DNA from: Cupriavidus taiwanensis
Lineage (GTDB): Bacteria; Pseudomonadota; Gammaproteobacteria; Burkholderiales; Burkholderiaceae
Reading direction: 5' to 3'
NCBI RefSeq assembly: GCF_900250075.1
Contig: NZ_LT977072.1
Span: 47,064-111,063 of the forward strand
DNA: 64,000 nt
The notes under the pieces are model-generated. The model was given only the letters and a program-made list of their open reading frames with translations. It did not search any database and was not told the origin of the DNA. The position numbers and the translations under genes are program-made. Positions 42,184 to 51,941 of this stretch are shown in pieces. The stretch's first letter is position 1. The number at the start of each line of letters is the position of its first letter.

Positions 42184-44090
42184 TATCGACGGAAAGCCTT
42201 GGCATAGTCGAAGTACCGATAGGTCTTGCCGTCGACGATCAACTCCTTGACGGCTAGCTCGATAGAGTAGGTACCCTGCGTAAGCGCCAGATCCTTCGTA
42301 TTACCGGTCGGGTCGGTGGGCAGTTCAAAATTCAGTGCGGGCGCCAGCGCGGTGCTGCAATGGTTGCGGGCTTGATCACAGGGGTACACAAGCTTGCCGG
42401 TGCCTGTTAGGGCTTCATTAAGAATGCGGCCGTCGGCCTGCGTCCAACAGATAAGCCACCGTGGGTGCCACGTCGACATTGCCAGTAGGGTTCGAGATGA
42501 CAGCGCTAGTGCGGAATGATGGCCCACTGGCAATCAGCGTGTTATGCACGTCGGTACGGCCGAAACTACAGTGTATGCCGCCGTAGCCTCCGGCGCTTTC
42601 GAACTCGTGCCAGGCATGCCTTGAACCGCGACCTCGTCATCCCAATTGAAGCTGACTACCACGTCAGGTTGGATGTTATTTTGCCGCTGTGCATTCTCAA
42701 GGTTGACCTCGACATCGGGAGGGTGCCCGGCAGGAAACCATAGCGATTGTCGATAAAGATAGCACCGTACTCCTCCCGTTGCCGCAGGAATTTGACCAAA
42801 TTCTTGATAGTGCTCGAATCGTGGCTGGGCACGTAGAAGTAGTCGGATCCACCGTTTGCCGCAACCACAATGCCGTTTGCGGGTAGGTTGCCCGGTGACG
42901 GCCCTTGAAACTGGCCACCGGCGTAGCTAGTCCTGCGCTGATCGCTTGGAACTTTGTACTCGGCGAGCCGCAAGGGTGACTTTGGAATCTATCTTTACCG
43001 GCACGGTCGGCCTGCCGTTGGCCTGCAGTCCATACAAAGTCGAGGTCGTGCAGCCCGAACCATCGTAGGCCTTAAAGCCCCGAGAGGTGCAGGTCTGCCG
43101 AACGCACATCCCCCGAGAAGGAGAACCCGGTGTCTGATAGCGGGCCGATTGCAGCCATGTCTGTGCCGCTGGTAGAACCGTTGACATGAGTGCCTGTCGG
43201 AGGCCTGCGCAACGCGTAATCGCACGCAGCGGATACAATGACAAGGGGCCCGATACGCTCGTATGGCCATCATCGGAAACGATGACTAAGTTTGTGCTGG
43301 CGTACAAGCCGTTTGTCTTGAGCGCGCTGATAAGTTCTCCCAAGCGTTGATCCTGAGAGCGTAGTCCCGCAATTGCTTTGCGGCGAACCGGGGCCATAGC
43401 CGTGTTCCCCGTTGCCGGGTGTGCGGAACCAGATTAGCGAAAGCATGGGCTGCTACTTTGGCAGGATGTAGTTTGTGTACACCGAAAGCATGTACTTGTT
43501 GGCCGCATCCTCGGGCGCACCCTGAGTAGTGTCTGCGCCGCGGCAACGGCTATCACGTCATTGGCGGAGTCATAGGTCGTGGTATTGAAGGTGACATAGC
43601 CGGCGCGCGCTGTCGGGTCGTCATTGTTAGCCGTCAACGTCACCGCTTCGGCTGGGGAATAGCCGAACCGCGTGTTAAGCGGCAACGCAATGCCAGTGTT
43701 CTGCAACTCCGTCACCAAGCTCCGCGGCTGCACTGTGATTTCGTCCAGGAAATAGCCTCCTTCACCGAGGTCTTGGATGTAGGCGGCTCCCGACTTGCCG
43801 ATAGTGGCAGTAGAGAGACCTGCGGCCTGTGCCGTGGCAAACAAACTCTTAATTAGCAGTAGCTGGTCGCCGTAGTAATTTCCAAGTATCGACAAAACCT
43901 GGTAGTCCTCGGTGAAGATTGGGTTGACGTAATCAGCCTCGGCGGCGGTTGTCGTGGCTCCATTTGGCGTAGCGCGTTTACCTGAGGGGATGCTGTTAGA
44001 TGCACCTCGCGTAGTGGTAATGTATTGACATAGAACCCGCTGGTTTTTGGAAACGACCCCGTCGACAATATCTCTAGTCCTTTAGATGCA
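42183..44090 (-). pseudogene. Alkaline phosphatase/phosphodiesterase family protein, multiply frameshifted
   Basis: Minus-strand fragments in order: NPIFTEDYQVLSILGNYYGD with QLLLIKSLFATAQAAGLSTA, TIGKSGAAYIQDLGEGGYFL, FNTTTYDSANDVIAVAAAQT, RLGELISALKTNGLYASTNL, VIVSDDGHTSVSGPLSLYPL, YFYVPSHDSSTIKNLVKFLR and LALTQGTYSIELAVKELIVD. The IGKSG nucleophile region and SDDGHT metal-binding block belong to the type I phosphodiesterase/alkaline phosphatase superfamily. At least four frame changes; no function expected. Confidence 0.8.
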
Positions 44091-44966
44091 GCGATCTTGA
44101 GCTAGCATAAAACTATAGCAGCTTCATGGCCGGCGTTTGACAAGAAACTTCTTCCATCTAGTTTTAGTCTTCTTCACAGACAGATAACTTAGTTCCAAGC
44201 TAAACGCTCCATGCCTGCCTGGAACCGCTTCCGGTCGAAGATATCCTCAACTAGCCGTTCTCGCACTTGGGCCGAAAATTGGAGGTCTTGCATTTTCGAC
44301 TTTGAGTTTTACGGCTATCGTATTTCAACGCGCTGATCAATACAAGCAATGCGAGCGAGAACGATCCTGTCGCACATCGTCCCAGACCAAGGCGTTCTTC
44401 TTTGCGGTCAATCCGTCGGGTGGCGTAACGGTATTCAAGGCCGGCATCGGCGAGTGCAGCCTGGACGGGCTCGTTTCCAATCTTGAGCGCATCATGTACT
44501 CGACCAAGACCGATGCCCAGTACGATGTGGCGCTGGCGGCCTTCAGCGACCATCCGGATCCGGTCGGGCCGATGCTACATTGGGTCTGACTACACTGTCA
44601 GGATGGCCCCGGCCTGTTCAACAATCTCATCGAACTGTGGCCCCGCGTCATAACCCATTCGGCCTTATGGCGGGATTTTCTGAGATTCCGGCGTAGACCA
44701 GAACTGCGGAGGTGTGAAAGCCATTTGCGATTCGAATGAGTCCCATCCAAACAATCGATTGCCAAGTTTCGAGAAACGTCGACCTATCCGTGATAGATTC
44801 AGTGACGGCAGATCTCTGTGTGTGACTGCTCCATGGAATGGATATGTCAAGACTGCTTGGTTTTACGCGCACGATCCGGGCGAAAATGACTTGTGCGACA
44901 TACCGCATTTCCATTGACCTCAAATCGCCACCAGAAAGCATGCAGCCTCGTTGACGGAGTAGAAAA
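44091..44966. other. Mostly non-coding, with one old coding fragment
   Basis: At 44380-44589 the plus strand has a frame with strong G/C third-position bias (SSQTKAFFFAVNPSGGVTVF, GECSLDGLVSNLERIMYSTK), suggesting a real ancestral gene, but I do not recognise it and its 5' part is missing. The remainder shows nothing. Confidence 0.35.
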
Positions 44967-45833
44967 TTGCACCTTTTTGATGTAAATCAGATGGCCGAGT
45001 TTTTCGTAAACTCGTTCAAGTTCGTAGCGATATTCGCTACCGTCTGTGTCGCGCTCGAGCTGATTTTTCCGGCTTATCGATACAGTTTTGCGTCATATGT
45101 TCGCGGGGTACGAAATTGGATCATTCGCCTTGGGTTCGCTGCAGTTGTCTGGCATGTCTACGCTGTGGGTCTGGAGTGGTTAGGGGTCAAGCCGCTTCTG
45201 ACGGTGAATTTCGGGACTTTGTTTCACTCTGACAACGCAATTATTAGCGCGGGCTTCGGCGTTCTTTCAGGCATTCTAGTCGCAATTGCCGCTGATTTCT
45301 TCCGCTACTGGATGCACCGCGCACAGCATGCTATTCCATTCCTGTGGCGCATGCACGCCACCCATCATTCTATCCGCGAACTGACGGCTTGGAATTGTGC
45401 TCATCACTTATCCGAGCCGCTTATTTATGCTTTTTTCGTCGCGATGCCGCTCGCTCTGATCCACTTCGAATCTGGGGTCGTGCCAACTGTTGCGCTGACG
45501 CTGATTGCCTTTCAGGTCCACTTGTCTCACTCGAGCACGCGTATTAATCTTGGGCTGCTACGATACATCGTCGGGGATGGCCAGTTCCACCGTATTCACC
45601 ATTCAATGGAAGCGCGTCACAGGGGCCGAAACTTCGGGACATTTACGACGCTCTGGGACACGATTTTCCGTACGGCGTACTGGCCGACAAAGGATGAGTG
45701 GCCGGAAGTTGGCCTCGCAACCCAGTCTGAACCGATCACGGTGCGCGATTACCTTATGTTTCCTTTTGACCAACGCCGCTGGCGTAAAGCGACGGTCGGA
45801 AGTGGCGTACGTAAGGTTGAGGTTATCGATTAA
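44967..45833 (+). CDS. Sterol desaturase/fatty acid hydroxylase family membrane protein
   Basis: 288-residue integral membrane di-iron oxygenase family member. The histidine clusters that bind the two irons are complete: HRAQH (117-121), HATHH (130-134), H185/H188 in HLSHSS and HRIHH (208-212). About four hydrophobic segments (15-35, 55-70, 92-112, 152-182). Substrates in the family are lipids: fatty acids, sterols, hopanoids or carotenoids. The start is TTG at 44967 with GGAG 7 nt upstream; ATG at 44991 would shorten it by eight residues. Monocistronic here. It might modify membrane or lipid A/signal lipids in symbiosis, but that is speculation. Confidence 0.88.
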   Translation: MHLFDVNQMAEFFVNSFKFVAIFATVCVALELIFPAYRYSFASYVRGVRNWIIRLGFAAVVWHVYAVGLEWLGVKPLLTVNFGTLFHSDNAIISAGFGVLSGILVAIAADFFRYWMHRAQHAIPFLWRMHATHHSIRELTAWNCAHHLSEPLIYAFFVAMPLALIHFESGVVPTVALTLIAFQVHLSHSSTRINLGLLRYIVGDGQFHRIHHSMEARHRGRNFGTFTTLWDTIFRTAYWPTKDEWPEVGLATQSEPITVRDYLMFPFDQRRWRKATVGSGVRKVEVID

Positions 45834-46099
45834 GCGCGGTGAACGCCTCATTGAAGGCGTGCCGCACTTTAAACAGGTAAATTTTTACAGAGGTCAAAAT
45901 AAGTTTTTCGGTTTTCGCCCGGAAATTCAGAACAATGTCAAGTTGATGCGAGCAGTGGCGTGAAGAAGGTCAGGTCGCCCTATCACTGTTTCTGATTCCG
46001 GCAGCGGTCATCAGCTGCGCCATAGACGGCTGTCTCCGATTCAACCTGAGCCTGTGCGATGTCGACGAACTGCTGTTCTAGCTGTGAAGCGTCAAAACG

Positions 46100-46510
46100 T
46101 TATTTCTCGACGCTGGAAATCGGCACATTGGGGCAAGGCCGCCGATGCCGTATGTGATCGGTGCCAGTTATAGTGTTGCTACCAACCGAATCGCGGCGGT
46201 TGCCGGTCACGTGGTGGCTGGGCCGCTCAATGCGACTGAGCTTCTTGGTGTCGATGTGCGGCAGGTTACCCGAAGCGGCGTGTTCATAGCACATGACGGG
46301 CTCGCGTGGCAGCAGATCGGCGAGCCGGGACAGGCCAGCGTGCGCGAGCACCCGGCTGACAGTGGATTCGGAAACACCAACACTGCGGGCGATTTGCCGC
46401 TGGAGCATCTGCCGTTGGCGCCACTCGAAAATCAACTGGGTCTTGGATGGGTCAATGGTCCGCGGGGAGCGGCTCGGCCGGGACGAGTGTCAGGGAGGAA
46501 CTAATATCCG
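46100..46510 (-). pseudogene. IS481-family transposase fragment (second subgroup)
   Basis: Minus strand reads IFEWRQRQMLQRQIARSVGV, SESTVSRVLAHAGLSRLADL, PVMCYEHAASGNLPHIDTKK (first catalytic Asp region) and LSRIERPSHHVTGNRRDSV, then is lost. N- and C-terminal parts are missing. Related to the piece at 53637. Confidence 0.85.
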
Positions 46511-46659
46511 TTCTTCCCGCAGAGTTCGCCCCCTGAAAGGCTTCAGAGGAATTTTGCACCGACACAGTCGCAGGCTATAAGTCCATTTATAAAGACGCCA
46601 TGTTCAGGAGGCTGGATGTCTTTCCCATGCTAGACGAAAAAATCCACTATCTCTCCTGG

Positions 46660-47150
46660 CACTCGGGAACGACGCTGACATCCGCGAGAAACGTCCTACG
46701 AGCGAAAGCGTGTCCGACAGGAACGGGCGCAAGCCTTCGAGATCTGGCTACGCTCGGCGCTGAGCAAGGTATCGTCCAATAGCGATACCGCGAAGGCGAT
46801 GGGCTGCGCATTGAATCAGTCGACAGCACTAATGCAGTATGCCGGCGATATTTGCGATCGAGATTAACAATAACGCTGCGGAGCGGACGTTGCGGGCCGG
46901 CTCTCGGTATAAAGAACTACTTGTACTTCGTCTCGGACAGTAGCAGCGAACGCGGCATCGCCGTCTATTCGCTGGTGGCTGTAGCCAACCTGAATGATCT
47001 CGATTCGGAGGCTTACCTTCGACGTCTTTGCTCGCCTCCCCCTTCACTCGCGTCGCCGAACTACTGCCATGGGCCAAGGTTGTACAGTCCGCTCGGACGC
47101 CGCTTGAAAGTAACCTTCTTGTCACGAACGCTGACGGACGGGCGGTTGTC
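46660..47150 (+). pseudogene. IS66-family TnpC C-terminal fragment
   Basis: Plus-strand frames give EINNNAAERTLRA (the catalytic IDNNxAER block), KNYLYFVSDSSSERGIAVYS with LVAVANLNDLDSEAYLRRL, and TRVAELLPWAKV. Several frame changes. Confidence 0.8.
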
Positions 47151-47264
47151 CTAGCCCATTGGAGCACTCGAGAGATTCAGGCCGTTGCCAATGCGCTGAA
47201 TAGCAGACCCCGAAGAATCGCTTGGTTGGCGACAGCCGCCAAAGCCGTAGATGAAAATCTGTAA
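47150..47264 (+). pseudogene. IS30-like transposase C-terminal fragment
   Basis: HWSTREIQAVANALNSRPRR and AAKAVDENL resemble the conserved end of IS30 transposases (ALNxRPRKTLGWxTPAEA). About 38 codons. Confidence 0.5.
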
Positions 47265-48132
47265 TCTGCCCAACCATGTGTGCTTGCGACGACCGGTCTA
47301 AGTTGCCCGGTAGGCGAGCGATGAATATTCAGCCATGCACAGGTAGCATCAGGGGATTTGCAGCATGAGCCGAAAGGGAAATTGTTGGGGCAATGCGGTG
47401 ATGGGGCGGCTCTTCCTGAACCTCAATATGGAGCGTGTGTGGGAGTCAATAGGCTCACCATGACGAGGGTCGACGCGACATGACCTAGTAGCCCGCTTCA
47501 AAGTTGGCAGAGCAAGCTAGTCGATCGAACGGTGATTCAACCACGCCGAAGCAATCTTACTCATGAGCATCTTGATTTTATCAGCGATAATCGTATGCTG
47601 TTAACGGCAGTTCAAGAATGTACATCTCGCCTCTAATGAAGTGCGTGAAAGAGGGAATGTACGTGCAAACCTGACAAGTCGAAATCCTGAATACCCAGTC
47701 TTGAGAATGGCGCTGTTGCACAATTTCGGGTTCGGTTGGGGCTGACGTTTCGCCCAATGGCTGGAACAGGGTCTCTGTTAGCTTCTGAGGCGGTTTCGTA
47801 GTTTTCTTGGACTTTTTCGGGGGCGATGCGGAAGGACAACCAGCAGCAAGTCGAGCCCCACGGGCTACCGTGTCAAGAACTGGGCGCAGTTCGACAAGGG
47901 ATTGATAACCCGAGGAGATATCTCGAGGTGGGTGGGGCAATTGCTCGGACCGCCGGCTAACCCTGTCGCCCAATCGTGGCCACGCGCTAGTCTATATGGA
48001 TGCGCTGTCCAGGATCTGCTCGCTCTCAAGCAGGGGTTTCCGCTGCCGCTGCCGTCTCTACTTGTGCAACAACGATCTTGAAAATAATTGTGATTGCTTT
48101 TGGAATGAGCGTATAAGCGCGGGCGGATGCGT
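47265..48132. other. Unassigned stretch
   Basis: A 130-codon minus-strand frame (47581-47973) gives no recognisable protein. No terminator for the downstream end of the 48133 gene was identified. Confidence 0.35.
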
Positions 48133-49749
48133 CTATCTGAGTTTAAATTCAATAATATTCTGAAGTCCGGCGGGCCCACAATAATTTATACCGGTTTCTT
48201 GAAAGCCGGAATTGAGATATGTTCTCATGGCTATGGAGTTACGCTTGTTGACAGCCAGCATAAGACGATTTACATATTGTCTATTCGACAGAATCCAATC
48301 TACCGCCAATCCAGATGTCGCCTTACCATATCCATTGCCCTGATATGGTTGTCCAATACGGAAGCTATGCATAGTGATAGCGTCTGATGACGCCCACTCC
48401 GGCAACGCGTCCCTTTCACGCAGGACAAAAAAACCAACTATTTCATCACAGACCACAACCGCGCATGGGTGCTCATTCTCGTGATGAGAACTACGTTGAA
48501 GTTCAAGGAACACCGTATACAACGGATCGACGAACTGCCTCTGCTCGGGCTTCACGTCGAGGTGGGAAACCGACGCGCAATCGTCACGGGATAAAAATAC
48601 CAGCCTAGCGTCGCGAGCCTTTTCGGTAGATGTAGTAGCCCTGTACTGTCGGTGTAAATCCCGCTCAAGCGAGGTACTGTCGGACACTCGTCGCGGAGGC
48701 GTGTGAGAATTCGTGGACACTTGGCTAGTAAGGACTTGGTCGAGCGTACGCCCGCGCCACGCATAGGCAGACCACACGTTAATCTCTTGGGTGGGTGCGT
48801 TAACCGCCACTGGTTCTTTAGGCACCGGTGCAGGCCATCCAGGTACGGATGAGAGCCAGTTTTCGTCATAGACTGTCTCGACATACCGATGACCCTCATC
48901 CGGGAAAATTGCGACTACCTTTTTTCCAGGATTTTTTCTTGACCACCAGTCGGCCACTTTGTACGCTGCCCCACTAGTGGGGCCCATGAACAATCCGTAA
49001 AGTCGATGCAACTGATGAGTTGCATGAAAAATCTCGACGGGCGTTAGCCAGTGAACTTCATCAAACTGGGTATGATCTACATTGGAGGGTACGAATGCGC
49101 CACCAAGGCCGCTGAGGGATATCGGTTTTCCGCCGTGTTGCCCAAACAGGACAGAGTTCGGAGTGTCGACACCAATTGCGTTCAACTCAGAAAACAGTGT
49201 TCGAATAAACGTGGCCGTGCCGCACATCGATCCGCCTGATCCAACAGGCCCCACCAGACAATCAATTTTTCCCACTCTTTCGATTAGGAACTCCGCAATT
49301 TTCCCGTAGGAAATCGGATTATCCATGTTGGAGTACTGTGAGGGCCAATAGCTGCCGGGGATCGCCTTTAGGTATTCGGCGAGCCTGTTTAATCGCGCTT
49401 GCTGAAGTCCGCCGGAGCGCGCCGGTTTGTCTACAATTTCAACCTTTGCTCCTAGTTCTAGAAGTCTTTTATGAAGATGCCGATCGAGTGCCCAGTCACT
49501 CACGAGTATGAGGTTGTATCCATACTGAACAGCAAGCATGGCTAAAGCGAGGCCAAAAGTTCCGGATGATGACTCGCAGATAGTGGCGCCTGGTTTTAGC
49601 AAACCTTGATCCGATGCCCGCTCCAACATAAATCGCGCCGGTAAGAGCTTCATAAGGAAAAAACTTGCGCCATACAAATCGTCACTCAACTTAACGATTC
49701 GAGGATTTTCAAAATCTTCCAAATTCCTCATTACATTTATATTAGCCAT
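48133..49749 (-). CDS. CysK/SbnA-like PLP enzyme fused to a GNAT acetyltransferase
   Basis: 538-residue two-domain protein. Residues 1-320: fold-type II PLP enzyme of the cysteine synthase group. The Schiff-base lysine is probably K34 (FLMKLLPARFML aligns with the SVKDR block); the substrate loop reads ESSSGTFGLALA instead of the CysK TSGNTG; the phosphate-binding loop is GPVGSGGSMCGTA. Residues about 390-538: GNAT fold with an acetyl-CoA loop IGQPYQGNGYGKA and NKRNSIAMRTYLNSGF. The PLP domain most resembles the beta-replacement enzymes that use O-phospho- or O-acetyl-amino acids; the GNAT domain could then N-acylate the product. Located 15 bp downstream of a GHMP kinase on the same strand, so probably one operon. 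I know of no characterised protein with exactly this fusion. Confidence 0.85.
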   Translation of the reverse strand: MANINVMRNLEDFENPRIVKLSDDLYGASFFLMKLLPARFMLERASDQGLLKPGATICESSSGTFGLALAMLAVQYGYNLILVSDWALDRHLHKRLLELGAKVEIVDKPARSGGLQQARLNRLAEYLKAIPGSYWPSQYSNMDNPISYGKIAEFLIERVGKIDCLVGPVGSGGSMCGTATFIRTLFSELNAIGVDTPNSVLFGQHGGKPISLSGLGGAFVPSNVDHTQFDEVHWLTPVEIFHATHQLHRLYGLFMGPTSGAAYKVADWWSRKNPGKKVVAIFPDEGHRYVETVYDENWLSSVPGWPAPVPKEPVAVNAPTQEINVWSAYAWRGRTLDQVLTSQVSTNSHTPPRRVSDSTSLERDLHRQYRATTSTEKARDARLVFLSRDDCASVSHLDVKPEQRQFVDPLYTVFLELQRSSHHENEHPCAVVVCDEIVGFFVLRERDALPEWASSDAITMHSFRIGQPYQGNGYGKATSGLAVDWILSNRQYVNRLMLAVNKRNSIAMRTYLNSGFQETGINYCGPAGLQNIIEFKLR

Positions 49750-49764
49750 TTTTCGAAATCGCCT

Positions 49765-50646
49765 TTATGTGTGCACGATAAACGATTCAAAGCCTGAGCG
49801 CCTCAGCTCACGGGTGGACAATTCGATACGCTCTGCGGAGCTGACGTCCGCAGGGTCAAACATCAAACCAAAAACAGTTCCGCTGTGGGCAACTTGGACT
49901 CCTATCGCGCCATGCCGGAGACCGATCTCTTCCAGCCTGTCAAAGTGGGGATTTCGCAAGAACCTCTGGTTGATCCGGGCGCTTGCCGTAGCAACTCGGC
50001 CGAGCAAGTTGAGATCGGAAGTGTTAATCGCTTGACGCAGGAGAGCCCGCAGTGAGCGAAACTTCTCAATCTCTACTTGGTTATAATCGGCGGGTGTAAA
50101 TGTAAGTGTGTCGACGGCCTCTGTTTCTGCTGAATCAATGCTGATGAGATCGACATTGGGAATTGGCCTTTTGAAGGCCTCAATTACCAGCCCCTCGCGT
50201 TGCGCAAAAAGCACGGCGGGATGAGAAAAGATCGTGGAATCACATGCAGTCTCTGCCGCCACCGCAATTTGCATTATACGATCAAGTGACGCTTGAATAT
50301 TTAAGTAGTCAAGCACGGCCAAGATGGTTGCCACTACATCTGCAGTAGAAGATCCCATGCCGCGGCCGATGGCGATGTTGCTTGTAATTATCACGCTTCC
50401 GCCGACTCTCGTTTGTGCGAAGGAATCTAGCGTAAGCTCAGCAGCACGTTTCGCCTTTATGCAACGTTGTGGGCTAACAGAAACGCGAGTTTCTTCATTG
50501 GCTAAAAAGCTCACCTTTGACCTCAGGTTGGGACAAGGTAGCGAAACCAAGCCACGGTGAAGCTTCTTCGATTCGCTTTCAAAAACTCCCTGGAGAAGCT
50601 CGCCGTGATGCCCAATGGCTTCACCAAAACCTTCTTTAAAATGCAT
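49765..50646 (-). CDS. GHMP-family kinase (threonine/homoserine-kinase-like)
   Basis: 293-residue small-molecule kinase. Motif 1 region GEAIGHHGELLQGVF resembles L-threonine kinase PduX; motif 2, the ATP-binding loop, is GRGMGSSTADV (94-104); motif 3 is HSGTVFGLMFD near the C-terminus. It would phosphorylate the hydroxyl of a small amino acid such as Ser, Thr or homoserine. Immediately upstream of the CysK/SbnA-like-GNAT gene, whose family often consumes O-phospho-amino acids, so kinase and replacement enzyme plausibly act in series. No strong ribosome site precedes the ATG. No cobalamin genes nearby, arguing against a PduX role. Confidence 0.85.
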   Translation of the reverse strand: MHFKEGFGEAIGHHGELLQGVFESESKKLHRGLVSLPCPNLRSKVSFLANEETRVSVSPQRCIKAKRAAELTLDSFAQTRVGGSVIITSNIAIGRGMGSSTADVVATILAVLDYLNIQASLDRIMQIAVAAETACDSTIFSHPAVLFAQREGLVIEAFKRPIPNVDLISIDSAETEAVDTLTFTPADYNQVEIEKFRSLRALLRQAINTSDLNLLGRVATASARINQRFLRNPHFDRLEEIGLRHGAIGVQVAHSGTVFGLMFDPADVSSAERIELSTRELRRSGFESFIVHT

Positions 50647-51506
50647 AAGGAGCCTATAAATTTCGGTTTAAAGTTATTGATAGGCGGAGAAACGGATTTT
50701 TCAAACCGATATCCGCGAGAAAAAACTTCTCGACCATAAAGAAGATGTGATATATCGGCAGCCGAAAAGTCGAAATCGTGCTTGCGCCCATCGATTGGAT
50801 GAAGCATTTATGCATGGATCACAAGAAACTGATAATACATGCCGGTTCTCCCTGGGCGCATGGTAGTGAAACGGTGACATCACCGCGCTCTTTACGCGAA
50901 AATCCCTAACGCATACTCGGCGTGACCCGTGCTTGGATTCGTCCTGTTGGGCGATAACTCGCCGGTCGGCGCCGAGGAGAGCTACGCGTTCAGAGAGCGG
51001 TAATGGTCCAACACGTCCGCGGCGCGCTCGCGGCGGCCGCCCTCCAATTTTGGTACCGGGAAGGCGGGCCGCGCTCGACGTGCACTCCAAAATACGCACA
51101 CGCTCTAGCTCTACTATTCTCGTCATGTGACGAGTCGGAACGGGTCGCACCTATTCACCTCGATCTGATGTGTTCATTGACGCTCGAAATTGAACTGCGA
51201 GCGGCAAATGCGAGATTCGTGCCCACTCCTTTTGAGTTCTGACCATACGGAAGCTAGACCGCGTCCCGGTTAATTTTTGTTACTGAGGTAGACAATCAAG
51301 GCCGACAACCGAGTCATATTGTGTCGTTGTTACGACAAGCTCATTCGCTCGCCGTTCGGAATCGGTACAAGGCGCGGCGGAGGGAATAGAAGTTGCGAGT
51401 AGCACCTTGGCCGCATTCGGATCGTCGGTGTGGGACGACGTGGTCCGGTGGAGCAAAGGGGCGTGTGAAACCGTCTCGAGATTTGGGGGATAAAGGGAGG
51501 AAGAGC
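50647..51506. other. Divergent intergenic region
   Basis: Between the minus-strand GHMP kinase and the plus-strand small gene. A plus-strand frame 51003-51242 (MVQHVRGALAAAALQFWYRE) and one at 51340-51493 (AAEGIEVASSTLAAFGSSVW) have protein-like composition but no recognisable family or ribosome site. Promoters for both directions should be here. Confidence 0.35.
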
Positions 51507-51941
51507 ATGTCAATCCATCGTGAGCTTGAACCGGTCCTCGCTGAACAGGTAAGCGAGGCGTTTAAATTTCAGGTGTCAAGGGCGGAGTGGGTGCGCCGCA
51601 TGGATGTAACGGGGTTTCCAAACAGCAAAATGGCTGAGTCGACATGGATTGGCGAACTCTTCTCAAGCGATGTTCTGATTCATGGAGGTCTCGCACTCAC
51701 AAAAGCTCGTGACGTGTTGGTCGTCGATGCGGGGACTCCGAGGCTCCCGCACTCATCGGCATCGTCAGCTGGCCCGTATCGTACGACGTTGCTGTCCAAA
51801 ACAGTGAGGAACCGGCGGAGTTTGGCTTTCGCATATTCTCAAAGTACGAAGGCTAACGTCGCCGCTAAAGACAGCCTGCGGGTGTCCGGGGCGCGGCATC
51901 AAGCTCTCGCCCAAAATTTTCTCAGGAAGGAAATCTTGTGA
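51507..51941 (+). CDS. Small protein of unknown function, translationally coupled to an MFS exporter
   Basis: 144 residues starting MSIHRELEPVLAEQVSEAFK. An excellent ribosome site (GGGAGGAAG at 51493-51501) precedes the ATG, and the TGA overlaps the GTG start of the MFS gene (GTGA). I do not recognise the family. The frame seems to change near 51732: after VLVVDAG the -1 frame gives EAPALIGIVSWPVSYDVAVQ and stops at EG, which reads more like protein than the zero-frame tail rich in Ser/Arg. A frameshift at the G-run 51731-51734 would give a protein of about 116 residues. If so, the current 3' part is a relic. Confidence 0.5.
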   Translation: MSIHRELEPVLAEQVSEAFKFQVSRAEWVRRMDVTGFPNSKMAESTWIGELFSSDVLIHGGLALTKARDVLVVDAGTPRLPHSSASSAGPYRTTLLSKTVRNRRSLAFAYSQSTKANVAAKDSLRVSGARHQALAQNFLRKEIL

